From positions 19,021,114 to 19,085,113 of the forward strand of contig JADWOT020000002.1 in the NCBI GenBank assembly GCA_036345935.2: 64,000 nucleotides of DNA, given 5' to 3'. The notes beneath the pieces were generated by a model. It saw only the letters and a program-made list of their open reading frames with translations, did not search any database and was not told the origin of the DNA. The position numbers and the translations under genes were made by a program. This document shows, piece after piece, positions 46,670 through 59,246 of this stretch. Positions within the stretch are counted from its first letter, which is position 1, and every line of letters starts with the position of its first letter. The stretch is from Taenia hydatigena. Its lineage: Eukaryota > Platyhelminthes > Cestoda > Cyclophyllidea > Taeniidae.

Positions 46670-48560
46670 CAAATAATCGTAGCTCACTAGCGCTAAGACT
46701 CCTGGTCCTGCTGCAAAAAATAGAAGTTTTACAAGGCATTTACGGGTTTTCATGAGAGGTGCATTTTAATGTGTTCAAGCAACTAGCAGCTTACAAAGGC
46801 CGACGCTGGCGGCGGCGCTAGCAGCAGCAGAGGAATCGAAGTGCGTGAGACTTGATGTGCTATTTCTATACTAATCAACATTTGAGACTGTGGGATAAAA
46901 TGCAGCTAACATTTTAACACAGGTTTATCTAGACATAAAAGCCAAGCAACCATAGCAAAGTTGCTGAGCGCAGTCTTCTGTATCAAGTTCACGTTACTCG
47001 AGATGGCTACCTATGCTCAATATTCAGTTACAGTATGATTCTACCAGCACCAAGAGCAGTAATAAAGCCTGCACTCCACTTCGACAAATCAACAAGTTGC
47101 AGCAAGTTGCTTATGGATTAACAGGGCATTGGATTGTATGCGAAAGTAGGAAGATGAAGTGCAATGGCTTTTGTTAATAGCTTCAACAATTCACGCATTC
47201 TAGCGCCATGTGACTGTGGGGATGCTCGTATGCACTTGGCAGACTACTACTGTTTGGGAGTGTGTGCTGTAACGGAAGCCTTGGTTTGCGTAAGCGATCC
47301 CCGTACAGGCGCGCTATAGATAATCTTAGGACATAAGTGCGGTTCGATTTCGAAATGTAAGCAAAAACATTGTTTATGTGATATGGCGCTACCAAAGGCA
47401 GGAAGTTCCTACATCTGACACGTTTCGCTTTGTGTTTATAAGTTGAGTGCGTCTAATTTTTCTCTGATCATCGAGCTGGGAAAGCAAGCGAGATAATACT
47501 TGCGCCTTTATGCGCACGCCATGCAGCGGAAAATTCATTCACACCTATATTAGGCTGTCAGGCTTTAAAATAATGCTGATTTGCTGTCCCATTCGATTGA
47601 CATAATTACACTGCGTGGACGGGAGCCGATTTGATCATGCAGATGGAAGGAAACACAGACGACGCCAATGAAACTTCGCCCAAGGCGATCGTCATTCTAT
47701 TTGTTCATTATGTATGCCAGAGCCACTAAAAGGCTGCAATGCGGCCAGGTTACGCGTTTTTTCTACATTCTGTATTCAGGTCACATTTTCGTCATGCGAT
47801 CATCATCAGCGCGTCAGCACGATTGACTTGCTGAGCAAGGCAAAGTCCACTTCAATCTAAATACTTAAGAATGACAATTTTCCGGGTTCGTGGTCTCATT
47901 TTCTGCAGCCACATGAGGCTTAGGCACACCAAACACAAGACAACATCTCAATTTTTATTCAAGTTCTTGCTTTCAATGTTATGCATGCTTTATAACCTTG
48001 GTAACTACTAAGCACATTGGTATTTTTCTTGTTGTAGTGATTGAGCACAGTGTCCAAGTCATTCGATACAAATCAAAAGTCGCTGCAAATGATGTGGTTC
48101 ATTAATGGCGATAGCATTGCTATCACCAAACAGATAGTGGGATTGCGAACATTGTGACGGTTAACAAAAGTGAAGTTTGTGTCACCTGCTAGATGTTTTA
48201 TGCACTTGATGAAGTGTAGCATAAGTCTCTTCCAACATCTGCAACAAATACCTCCACACCCGTACTAATTTTCTCTACGTCGATTTCTTCGTCGAGTTTT
48301 AACATTAAATAACAGGCGAACATGTTTTGCACGAGGAGGGTGGGTTCAGTAGCACACTTAGGTGTCTAAGCATACAATATTGAAAATCAATTTCGCCAAT
48401 GGCAACTATGGCTCCATTTGGATAGTAGCTTTTAACGTTATAAACAGATTCCATGAGCCACAAACAAGTGCTTGATCCACGTTCTGTGATTTAAGCCACT
48501 ATCGTCATACGATCGCCTTCGACGCCCTTGCGCTAGAGATCACATAAGCATCCAAATCAA
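46670..48560 (-). repeat. Left arm of inverted repeat B (flanks arginase)
   Basis: Reverse complement of about 52480-53910. The match includes 'CTAGAGATCAC', 'GGCGTCGAAGGCGATCGT' (right-arm strand), 'GTATGCTTAGACACCTAAGTGTGCTACTGAACCCA', 'AAAACATGTTCGCCTGTTATTTAATG' and 'CCCCAACAGTAGTAG'. This arm has about 485 bp extra (47485-47970) relative to the right arm. Its inner edge lies about 85 bp upstream of the arginase TATA box. Confidence 0.85.
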
Positions 48561-48644
48561 TTGTTATCGTAAACACACGGAAATAGTACCCTGACAGCTG
48601 TACAGGCACATCTTCACAGCCGCACAAAGCTGTAACGCATGGGG

Positions 48645-48651
48645 TATAAAA
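48645..48651 (+). promoter_or_regulatory. TATA box of arginase gene
   Basis: TATAAAA in a GC-flanked context, 43 bp upstream of the arginase ATG. It implies a transcription start near 48675 and a leader of about 20 nt. Confidence 0.6.
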
Positions 48652-48693
48652 GGTGCTTACAACCCACATCTAGCCAATTTGCGCTTTCGCGTC

Positions 48694-50389
48694 ATGAATA
48701 AGGGTTCTGGAAATCACGTCTCCTCTCTGGGTATTGTAGCAGCAGCTATCGACAAGGGTCAACCAAAGGATGGGGTTCAGAATGGACCTAGGGACATCCT
48801 AAGCTATGGTCTTAAAGACCTTTTGAGGAAATTGGGTAAATTATCTGCTAGCTTGGCTTTACATCTCCCCCCATTTTTCTAGCTAACCCTTGCAGAGCCA
48901 AATACGCTCCAACTCATTAATATGACTTGTCTAAATTCTCAATGCTTATGTGTCCTTGCTGTTTTGTTGCCCACCGCTAGATGCCAAAGTAAATGATTGT
49001 GGAGAAGTCATGCAGCCAAAGGAACGTGAAGCGGATGTTATTTTGAATTGCGAGAACCAACGAGCACTGGTGAAAACCACCTTAGAGCTGACAGAGTGCG
49101 TCGCCAAAAGCGTAGAGGAGAACGACATAACACTCATACTGGGCGGTGACCACAGCATCGGGATCGGGTCAATTGCGGGTCACTTGAAGATCTTCCCCAA
49201 CTCTTTTGTTGTCTGGGTTGACGCACACGCTGACATCAATACTCCCAGCAGCTCCACTTCTCGTCACACTCACGGCATGCCCCTCTCCTTCCTTCTCAAC
49301 GAAACCAGCAAACTCATTCCGCAAACTCATGGCTTTGAAACCATCAAACCAGTGTAGGTCTGAGCTCCTTGCATTGCTTACAATTACTTACCTGACTGAC
49401 GCTCACTCACCCTATGCACATTGTAGTCTTGAAGCCAATCAACTACTTTACATCGGACTTCGGGATGTCGACACACCAGAGCTGTAGGTTTGAACTTTAA
49501 GCCAATCGAATGGAGAAAGGGCAAGCTCACAAGTTACTTCTTGCTTTAGGAAGTTCATAAAGGATCTCAATATTCCGTATTTTAACATGGACGATGTGCG
49601 AAGGATTGGCATTGAGAGTGTCATGGAGATAGCTCTCAAGATCATAATGCGGTTCTGGTGAGTGATTGCTGAAAGACGTGCATTTTGGGGGTGGGGAATA
49701 ACTAAGACATTAATTTAGGAAACATGTTTGTTTGGCAGTCCTAATTGTCAAATCCACCTGAGCTTCGACATTGACGGGTTGGATCCAAAGAACGCCCCCA
49801 GCACAGGAACCCCCGTTCCAGGTGGTCTCTCGTTGGACGAGGGCAAGTACATTTGCAAGACTCTTGGTCAGACAGGTGGGCTCGCAGTTTCGACTTTTAT
49901 GATTATGCCTTAACTGCACTGACAGCAGCAACCTTTCCCCTACTAAGAACAAAGATATCAGAGCAGCTGTATATGATACTACTTCAAGAGAAACACCTAC
50001 ATGCTGGAACGGGCATTTTTCCTGAGAAACAACGAACCAATATTATTAGCTTATTAATTTGAAGGTTGCATTAGGCTGTGGATTTCATCTAGTGGCATAA
50101 GTAACTAGCGACAGTGTAGTGATGTACTAAACCTGTAGGGTTACCGGGGTATTTTGTGACACATTCACTGCAGCACACGTAAAGAATGAGGCTACAAAGA
50201 TCCTCATCGGGTCTTTATGCATTTTCTTTACATCAAAGTGAGGATGAACCCACTTTACTTTGCTGTCTAGGTCTGCTGAAATCGATGGTAGTGGCAGAGG
50301 TCAACACGTCGCTTGGCTCAGCTGAGGATGCAAAGACCACTTTGAATTCTGCTCTTGAGATAATCAAAAGCGCTCTGCTTTTAGACTAG
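48694..50389 (+). CDS. Arginase, six exons, 311 aa
   Basis: Hydrolyses L-arginine to ornithine and urea using a two-manganese centre; a cytosolic enzyme of the ureohydrolase family. Exons: 48694-48835, 48981-49353, 49427-49483, 49550-49657, 49739-49875, 50271-50389. All have GT/AG introns of 66-395 bp and phases that join in frame. Metal ligands and active-site residues are present: GGDHS (His105), DAHADIN (Asp128, His130, Asp132), SFDIDG (Asp237, Asp239), His145 in the THGMPLSF motif and Glu282. Human ARG1 has 322 aa. The usual 'LDIMEVNP' reads MVVAEVNT, so the Asp before the Glu and the final Pro are changed, while the substrate-binding Glu remains. Reading through intron 5 would add a stop at 49911-49913. 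The start is the first ATG after the TATA box. The gene lies between the arms of inverted repeat B. A decayed second copy is at 57200-58130. Confidence 0.93.
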
Positions 50390-50466
50390 AGACACATCCA
50401 ATATTAGCTGGTTCGCCCGCAACAACTTCCAATATTTACATTTGAGTACAATTTCTCTCTTGCTCT

Positions 50467-50472
50467 AATAAA
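50467..50472 (+). terminator. Poly(A) signal of arginase gene
   Basis: AATAAA 78 bp after the arginase stop codon. Confidence 0.65.
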
Positions 50473-50474
50473 CG

Positions 50475-52475
50475 CCTATATTCAGAGTTTGCTATTTTCG
50501 AAAGAGCGTGTGCGATATGTGATGCTATTCACATGCGCAAGTAGGAGAGAAAAAATTTGTAATTAGAAGTTGTGCTAGCAATTATAAGGCAAGCTGAACT
50601 TGCGGATCTACAGTTTGCAGCCATAACTATAGATGATCGACTTGATATGAGTCTATCTGTCGGTGCTGAGACAAAAATCAAATGGCTTGTCAGTAACGTA
50701 ATGATCGACATAGCAGGCTCCGCGTAGTAACTCAGGAAGGGCTGCATGGGTTTCAGCTCTAATTAAATATGTGGAGGATTTTCTACGGTGTTGTAACATA
50801 AATTAGGCAGGACTGAAGAACTTTGGCTCCTTTGGTGCAACCGATTGTGTTGACCAATAAATGCTGCTAATTGTTTGTGTGTAGCTGGCATATTTGGAGC
50901 AGCATCATGCACTCTAGTGCACTTTGATGCAAATTATTGACACTCAGGGATAATTTTGCTGTTCGGAACGCTTTCATCTGAAGTTCGTTATGCTGCCTGA
51001 GAGCGCATTCATTACGATAATGGATTCTCGTGGCTACTGGTAACATATGAGGCAGCATAAAAACAACGCTAACAATTTATAAGCAGGCATGGTTTCTTAA
51101 GCAGCAGCAAAATTTCAAGTAAATTTACTTAGCACAAAATCAATGACTTCCAAGACGATGTCCAAATGCTTCAATTCACATATTCGACTAAAAGATGTCT
51201 CAGAGCATATGAAGTTGTTCTAGTACAAAGTCCTGAGGGAATCCACATATGCTGCAAGAAATGTAGACATGAACATTAGACATTCAATAATAGTTAACTC
51301 CTAGTGTTATTGTCACTCAACACTCAATTCTACTTACAAGCCACTGATGATTTGTGGCTACAATAAATATTTTATGATGCGTGCTGCCGTGACTTACAGG
51401 AATACACTAGGCTCACTGCAAGGCACTTATTTGAGCCTATGCTGTCTTCCTCATCGATGGTGAGGTCTGCGCCATTTTGGAAAACGCTCATACGCTCTTT
51501 GCACTGTCAGCGATTGAAGGCAATGACAGGATCGGAGTAACGCGTCCGTTATTCAGCACAATTGAATGCTTCTGGCAATGTTATAGATGGTCCGCAAAGG
51601 AAGCATCCGCTCGTATAATAAGTATGTCTACTGATTAACAAAACATTAAATTGCACAGGAAAGAAGGAAGGTAAGCGTATGCGGCTTATACATTTAAGCA
51701 CCGAGCTGACGCATCAGGCAGGGTACTATTTGTGTGTTTAATGAGGAAGATTTTTGTAAGCGTAAAACACCTCGTGCAGGCGTGTGGATTTCGATGGTAT
51801 GACGAAATGGTGTCACCACGCAATGTAAACTAAATGCCCGTACTGGCAGTGGATTGCCGCGAAAACAGGAAGCTTCTAAGCCTAACAAGAGTAAATATTT
51901 ATTTTGCGTAGGCAAGGTGTGACCAAATTGAAAATTGTGCTCACATGAATAAACAAAATTAATAAAGGTAGTCGTTTTACGTGCGCTGTGCGTTGGTGAC
52001 CGTGCTAGCATTGCCAGCAATGAAGCTGGTACTGTTGCAGTCAGAGTAGAGGGACCAGCTTTGGACACGACAGTCTGTTTCACTGCTATCGATGTTCTAT
52101 TACTACGTGGCAAAACAAAATAAATAAAGTTTATTAATGGGCCACCAAAGCAGCTTGAAATTGATTTTGAAGACACTTAGGCGAATGTAAAACATGTCCC
52201 GTACAATTCATGGCCAATTTGGGGAGGAAAGAATTCTTCCTCCTGAAGTGGTTGGCCTGAATGACGCTATTTTTATGAGGCACAGTCAAGGATGGCATAT
52301 TGGTTGACAACTATTGGGATCGATTGCTTCAACCGCATTTAGCATTGGGTTTAGGCCGCTGTCATCGTATTTGAGCAGTTGGACAAATTACCAAGTTGGT
52401 AAGCGGAGCATGAAAATTAAGATAGTCGAAATCACTGACCGTCTCGATGTTGCTTTCACCGTTGCCAAAAAAAGG
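50475..52475. other. Right spacer of repeat B, no gene supported
   Basis: A stop-free stretch at about 51433-51634 (plus) has coding-like motifs (VFLIDGEVCAILENAH) but no ATG, splice context or known domain. The longest minus-strand frame here (51694-52176, 160 codons) relies on a non-ATG start and has no domain. An 'AATAAATAAA' cluster near 52120 could serve as a plus-strand poly(A) signal. Confidence 0.35.
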
Positions 52476-52479
52476 CGTC

Positions 52480-53910
52480 TAGTTTACAGTGCGTGGTGCT
52501 TCTGTGGTCTCTAGCGTAAGGGCGTCGAAGGCGATCGTTTGACGATAGTGGCTTAAATCACAGAACGTTGATTAAGCTCCTGTTTATGTCTCATGGAATC
52601 TATTTATAACGCTAAGATCTACTGCCCAAATGGAGGTATAGTTGCCGTTGGCGTAATTATTTTACAATATTGTATGCTTAGACACCTAAGTGTGCTACTG
52701 AACCCACTCCTCCTCGAGCAAAACATGTTCGCCTGTTATTTAATGCTGAAACTCGACGAAGAAATCGACGTAGAGCAAATTCGTACAGGTGTGGAGGTAT
52801 TTGTTGCAGATGTTGGAAGAGATTTCTGCTTCACTTTATCAAGTGCATAAAACATCCGGCAGGTGACACAAACTTCACTTTTGTTAAGCGTCACAATGTT
52901 CACAATCCCACTCTTTGTTTGGTGAAAGCAATGCTATCGCCATCAATGAACCACATCATTTGCAGCGACTTTTGCTTTGCATCGAATGACTTTGGCACTG
53001 TAATCAATCACTACCACAAGAACATTATCAGTATGCTTAGTGGTTACCAAGATTATAAAGCATGCATAAAATTGAAAACATGAGCTTTCCCAGCTTGATA
53101 TTAAGACAGAAAATTAGACACATTTAACTTATGAACGCAAACTGAAATGTGTCAGGTGTAGTGACTTCCTGTCTTTTGCAGCGCCATATTACATAAATAG
53201 GGTTTTAGCTTACATTTCGTAATCTAAACGCAATCACGCCCTAAGATTATCTGTAGCGCACCTGTACGGGGTCGCTTACGTAAAATAAGGCTCTCGTTAT
53301 TGCACACACTCCCCAACAGTAGTAGTCACAGGGCGCTTGAATGCGTGAGTTGTCAAATCTGCTAACAAGAGCTATTGCCCTTCATCTTTCTACTTTCGCA
53401 AACAATCAAATGCCTTGTTAGTCAGGAAGCAAATTGCCGTAGCTTGTTGATTTGTCGGAGGATGAGCGCCTACAATCAAATCCGTAGTAGAGCACAGGTC
53501 TCATTACTGCTCTTGTTGCCTGTGGAGGCATACTGTAACTAAGAATTGAACGTAGACAACCATCATGAGTAAAGTATGGCTTGATGCGGAAGACTGCGCT
53601 CAGCAATTTTGCTAATGCCGATTGGCTTTTATGTCCAGTTAAACCTGCGTTCAAATGTTAGCTGCATTTTATCTCACAGCCTCTAACGCTGAGTAGTATG
53701 GGAGTAGCACATCAAGTATCACGCACTTAGATTCCTCTGGTGCCGCTGCCGCCACCACCGGCATCGGCTTTTAGGCTGCTAATTGTTTGATAACATTAAA
53801 ATGCACCTCCTATGCACACCCTTAAATGTCTGATAAAATTTCTGTTTTTTGCAGTAGAACCAAGAGTCTTAATGTGATTTTGTACCCTGCGCTTGTGAGC
53901 TGCGATTATT
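52480..53910 (+). repeat. Right arm of inverted repeat B
   Basis: Partner of 46670-48560. A plus-strand frame at 52593-52850 (85 codons, with KLDEEIDVEQI and GVEVFVADVGRD) is matched in the left arm. There, a one-base loss after 'CTGAACCCA' shifts the frame, so only the right-arm copy is continuous. No family is recognised. Confidence 0.85.
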
Positions 53911-53914
53911 TGTT

Positions 53915-56900
53915 AAGAGCTTATTAGCGTTTGAATTCTCGCTGATGTCAGCAGGGCACTAAAATGTGGCCCTGCCACATCACGTCCCATTGGCTACAAG
54001 TAGACGTGCAATTTCGAACAGCATTTAGACTTGCATTGCGTTCTTTTATCAGCCGTTTGTACAACTAGTTATTTAAACGTCTTTTATGTCCTAATTTACG
54101 GATTAATCTTTTCATCGAAAATGCACCGTAGGCAAAGTGCAAACAAGAATGTATGGTGAGTTTGCTTGTTCGTAGACAAGAATTTATATATTAATTTAGC
54201 ATGTGCTGATAAGAAATTCTTTTGTACTTTTGCTAGCACCTGGGTATAGAGCTTATATGTTCTGTAAGAAGTAGCTGACCTAAATTTTACTTAATTAGGC
54301 GATTAAAAATGTTTAGACATTAAATCCCACGGCAGTAACCTCTGACGTGATGTAATGCGGTATTGGCCTACAATTCTGCACATTGCAGATCACAACGAAG
54401 CACTCCACTTTGTAGTTCCAAAAGTTTACTACTGAAAAAAAGGCTGTCAATCCCTCTAGGTCACTTTAAAGTGACAGTTATGCGAAATCTGCGGATTTAA
54501 GGTGCTGCAGTAGTGACATAGGTATTGCTGTTAGAAGGAATCAGGGGCCCGCTAAAGAGGGTCCCGATTCGTAAACATTTCCATGTGGTCACTTGTATGG
54601 CCATCTGCACTCCCTGACAAATATTTCTGCCTCCATTTTAATTCAAAGATCTTACTTTTGCGGTTATTTTTTGCGAGAACTCTAGTAAGCAGGCTACTAA
54701 AACTTACTTCTTTCACATGGTTGCAACTCATTACTTCAAGTCGAGAATATCTGTCATTAGTCCATCCAGATAACGCAAACGAGTCGCCAATGAGAGTTTG
54801 TGCTCTTAACGTCCATCTCTCTGCCTAAATGTCAGTGGCAATTGATTAGTGAATCGATCGGCTCGTGTAAACGACCGCTTAGAAATCATTGCGCATCAGT
54901 GTAAGGGTTGACAACTTAAGAAGGTGCAGAGCAGTCAAGCACACAACTTGATATGTGGTAGGTCAGCATCAGAAGGGAAGTCAGACACCACGATAGTGGC
55001 GACTGCAAGTAAAACCAACTAAAAGGGCAATTGGCTCCATCTTTTTTTCTCCGCATCAAAATTCACACGTAGTAGGCGTGAGGCTCCTCCCCTGCAGATA
55101 CTCTTAATTGTAAAACCTAATGCAAAGGATTCAGTGGAGGAGCCACGTCAACGTTTCCATAAAGCTCTTCGAAATGAAGGTAGGTGCAGATGGATAGGTC
55201 ATGTTATCAATCAGAATCAGACAGATGGCTCTTGAATTTAATCTACTGGTAAGAATAAACCGCAACCGGTGACACTGTTCAACCTAATCTTAATTCGGCA
55301 GCAATGAAATTACAAACTCCACACCAACTTACTCAACGTATATGATAAAGTCAAATAAGAAGGCGAATCAGGAATAGCATCGGTTTCTCCAAATCACCTG
55401 ACTCTCTGATGCAGCCAGCTTGATAGATGCAATGTTATTTCGCAACACAATATCATCACTGGGCATCGAAACACTTGCAGATCGAAAACAAATTTTGTTT
55501 AACTATAAAATGCTTTCATTTATAATTTTAAATTACAGAAATCACACCTTTTGGTGGGACAGCACGGCTTCATGACTGGACTCATTTTTATCAGGAATTA
55601 CAGCTTGCTAAAGCCGACTAAACTATCACGGGTAACAGCTTAGCCAGCACAAAGACGCTGGCCGAAAAAGACAGTTACAAGAAGCGGAGATTTTGACATA
55701 CTTCAGTTCGGTTATGCTTGCCATTTGCCGTGCGACTCACAAAATATTTCCTCTTGCAATTAGAAAAGCTTATTTCTGGCTCCGCTTATGGTCTAACAAG
55801 CAGCGCAAAAAGTTTGACCGATTAACCTGTACCAATGAATGATTTTAATGTAAATCGAGAGAAAATCAAGCCATTTGCAAAGTACGTGGTCCAGTAATCC
55901 GGAAGAAACGACAACAACATTGTCAGGTCAAAGATAACGAAACAAACTTTGCCACTCAAAATAGCCACAACGCATGAAGGAGAGCCAAAATTAATGCCAT
56001 AACTTGACAGAAAATGAACAATGCAAATGGTGGTGAACATAAAAGGGTAAGCATATGCAGAAATCAACATTCCACGTGCAATCATTAAAAGTCTTGACAT
56101 CCACACCGATAATTCGAACTTGTGGCAAAATCCGCACTTCTTATCAAGAGATTCCACTACTATTTGTTGGCTACAGATGACATTCTGCCATGGAAAAAGC
56201 ACCGTTAAGCCGCAAAGGAGAGCGACTGCATGAAGCTTTGGATGCTTATAATATGGATCTTAAAAGCATAGGCTGAAACTTCAGCATAAAAGCAAAATAA
56301 TGCAAAATGTGCCTAGTTATTTGGCAATCATGCCATTATTCACCTCAAATTACACATGCCTTCATTGAATCTACATTTAGTTAGAATATGCATGAAAATT
56401 GCAGTAACCTGCGCCATCCTGTAAATGATGACAGTAGTTTTGTAATAACTGTTATTAGCTTTGGTGTTTATCTATTCCTCCCTTACTCTCGTCTGCGTCG
56501 CAGACGGGTGAATTATGACTGAAACCGAGAGCTATGATTCGCAATTCACATATAATCTGCTTGCATTTTGTCAAATAGGGATTCCATAGCTTGCATTAAA
56601 TTAGCGTCAAGTTTTGGAGAAAGGGAGACTTAATGTGTTTGGAGAGGAAGTGAGATAGCGAGAGAAGTAGGATGTGGGATGATGATGACTAGATAAGTGA
56701 AAGGAAATGAAATGGACCTGTGGAGGATCCGGCCATGGAAGGATGGGAGTTTGAGACCAAGCCAATTAGCCAAAGTCAAACCCTTAGTCTAACATTATTT
56801 ACGATCTCCGTGAATGATCGGAAATGCTTACTGTCAACCGCAAGTAGACGTTTATTCCCTCAAGATAAGTGCTGCAATTCTCAGTCTCTGATGCGATCTC

Positions 56901-57195
56901 CTAATACAGGTTGCCATTCTGTGGAGGCAGATTTACGTACGTGTGTTGGAACACCTGCCCGCACTAGCCGACCGCCAGCAGGTTATCAGTCTGTGTGTAG
57001 CACATGTTCTGTGAAGTAATGTGTTAGATGTCTTACGCATCGTCATTACAAGTCCGACCTTTGGCGTATTCCGTCAACGTGGGTGCATTAGCATGATCAC
57101 ACGCACGTGGGAATTTGAAATGAAACAATGACCCCATCCAAGAGACGCTTATTTGCAATCAATAATTCATAGAAAAAACTGGCTCCACAACGCTG
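53915..57195. other. Stretch with isolated coding-like fragments
   Basis: No complete gene seen. At 55110-55245 a good acceptor (CCCCTGCAG) precedes a frame with VKPNAKDSVEEPRQRFHKAL, and a GTAGGT follows that could be a donor; if read through, the tail RCRWIGHVIN resembles the end of some LINE reverse transcriptases, but only weakly. A minus-strand frame at 55822-56100 (ATG at 56100) is hydrophobic in its first half (about residues 8-55), suggesting one or two membrane helices. A frame at 56720-57019 has no recognisable feature. Confidence 0.3.
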
Positions 57196-57199
57196 CAAT

Positions 57200-58130
57200 G
57201 GTGTAACCTTTGCCACTGAGGCAAACGAATTGCACCTCATTACTTTCCCATTTCCTACTTTGTAACCTCAATCTCCCCTCCATTCCCACGTCTCACATTT
57301 GCAGCATCATCTATGCTCCACTTCAGTATCACGACTTTGTTGAGTTTGCGTGATCTATGCACTGCTGCATCCTGGTTTTCTGATCCTAGGTGCAATTGTG
57401 AATCACTGCAGGAAAATTACCCAGTCAAAGGGTCACCACTGAGATGTGATTGTGAACTGCGAGATTCAGCTAACACTGGTAGAAGACACAATAGAGCTGG
57501 CTGTGTGTCACGCTTAGTGAGAGTGGGAAGGACATGACGCCTGCATTGGGTCATGACCACAGCAGCGGGCTTGAAGCAATTGTGGGTCACTTCAAGGTTG
57601 ATCCACATACTGATGTCAATTTGTCTGGGGAGGTCTGTTTCGGGACCAATTCAATGCATACCTCTCACCTTCCTTCTCAGCAAAACTAACAAATTCATTC
57701 CGCAAGCCCATGGCTTCAGAAATACCAGATTAGTGTACTTTCGATCTCCATATTTTAATTGGCATTATCTACGCCGATTACTTTCATTAACATTCCGGTC
57801 TTTAAGCTAATTAAGTTATTTGCTTTGGACTTCGTAGCTTTGCCTCACCACCACTTACCAATTTTATTAGATGATACAAAAGTTCCTCAACATTTTAACA
57901 TGCAGAGTGTGGAAATATTAGGCATTTAAAAGTGTCATGAAGACCATGCGCAGTCTCAAGTGCCGAATCCTATCTGAACCTTGACATTGACCTACTGGAT
58001 CCCAACAACGCTTCCGGCACGTGAACCTCCTTTACTGATGGGCCCTTTGACCGAGGAGAGTAGACAGGTTTGCAAGATCTGTAGCCAGACAAGCAGACTG
58101 ACATTTTGGACGTTTAAACACACACCTCCA
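57200..58130 (+). pseudogene. Decayed arginase copy with introns
   Basis: Matches the arginase gene from intron 1 through the start of intron 5. Exon 2 lies at about 57391-57734 (a block reading GCCCATGGCTTCAGAAA aligns with its end). An exon 3 remnant has 'GGACTTCG' near 57821. Exon 4 is at about 57885-57960 (CATTTTAACATG...GTGTCATGAAGA), and exon 5 at about 57972-58110 (CTTGACATTGACCTACTGGATCC). The metal-binding segment reads VDPHTDVN instead of VDAHADIN. There are several in-frame stops and shifts, and a stop falls inside the 'GTGTPVPGG' equivalent. Intron sequence is retained, so this is a DNA-level duplicate, not a retrocopy. I found no exon 6. Confidence 0.88.
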
Positions 58131-58329
58131 ATGATTTATCAAAGATGACCTTGAACCTGTTAGGCGAAAGAATTTAACCAAGTGTTGTGGACATGAAGCA
58201 GGACATGCGCCTTCAAATTAAGGCTGAATTTATTGTTTAACATTCCTTGTAGTTATTAGCCATTAGCTGGGAATGCATCAGCATTTCTGGTTCAACAGTG
58301 TGTGAAAAGTTGTCCAAGGATCACTCTAC

Positions 58330-59151
58330 TGTTGCAACCACAAAGAAGTGTGTGGAATTTTGATGGTACGTGGAATTGTGGAATTGTGGCTTTCATTGGA
58401 AATCACGCTGTTCAGTGGAAGTCATCATCATGAAACAATGGCAATACTACCAACGATTATAGCTCAAAAATTTTGTGGTTTCATGACTCTGCAATTCACT
58501 GGCTTCTTAGTAACAGGAAAGTAAGAGCAGTATGGGGGATCGCCAAGACCAACAGAGAGTAATGGAATCAATGCTTTATGGTGATGACCTCAGCTTGATA
58601 AAGGGAATTGACTGCAATGATTTTGTAGCAGCAGTCATGTTTTACGCAGCGCTTTAAGGCGCACATCGAGCCAGAGTGAGTGCGTTGTCAATGATAGCTA
58701 TGGAAATGAACGTTTCTCGATCTAAATAGTTAATCCAGCACAATGGCATTGAAATGTGTCGTTTGAAGGCCAAGTCTAGCGTCGCGTATCTACTAATGGT
58801 CAACATTTCCTTTAATTTTGGCGTCGCTTTTGGTGAGGCGGGAAAAACAGGTTAATTACGCTTGAACCAGTTGCAGCGTTTGTTCACCTACAGCCGATGG
58901 ATATGCTCAAAAGAATTTGAACCTCTCCTATTAGTGTTACTGAAGAGTCGTCTTTAGGTCACCCACGCTTGTCATTACATGGAACCCAAACAACGCACCA
59001 CTTGTTCTTTGACATCGTAAGAGTTTAGTTTGCAGATCAAATCAGATGCTCATCAAAGGCATCATGGCCATTAGCATGAAGCATAATATCCAACATGAAA
59101 TACCAATTGACTGTAGACATATTTTAGAGTTGTGTTGCCCTTCTCCACCTG

Positions 59152-59170
<19 letters not shown>
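58330..59170 (+). repeat. Dispersed repeat D, copy 1
   Basis: Direct-orientation match to about 63170-64000. Shared landmarks are 'CATCATCATGAAAC', 'AAGACCAACAGAGAG' (ending), 'GGTGATGA.CTCAG.TTGA', 'GCAGCAGTCATG', 'AGAGTGAGTGC.TTGTCAATG' and 'CCGATGGA'. Both copies keep motifs GDDLSL, I.DC.D, VAAVM and VSALSM, with a shared in-frame stop after 'AAL'. This looks like one old protein-coding fragment that already carried the stop before duplication. Confidence 0.75.

Positions 59171-59182
<12 letters not shown>
59154..59182. repeat. (TA)n microsatellite
   Basis: An uninterrupted TA dinucleotide tract of about 14 units, at the right edge of repeat D copy 1. Confidence 0.95.
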
Positions 59183-59187
<5 letters not shown>

Positions 59188-59246
59188 CCTAAGCAGTTCT
59201 CAATGTCAGACAAGAGGCGTTTTAGCGATTACGCTTCTTTTTTCAG

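Noticed and set aside
51694..52176. 160-codon minus-strand open frame, the longest in the window
   Set aside because: It depends on a non-ATG start, has no recognisable domain, promoter or splice context, and is not shared by any other copy. Length alone is weak evidence in this much DNA.
55110..55245. Possible LINE reverse-transcriptase tail (RCRWIGHVIN)
   Set aside because: Only a short resemblance to the 'RW.GHV' end motif of some LINEs. No upstream polymerase motifs or poly(A) tail are visible.
55822..56202. Minus-strand frame that looks like part of a membrane receptor
   Set aside because: Only one or two hydrophobic stretches, a likely ATG well inside the frame, and no receptor family motif. 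It may be a composition effect.
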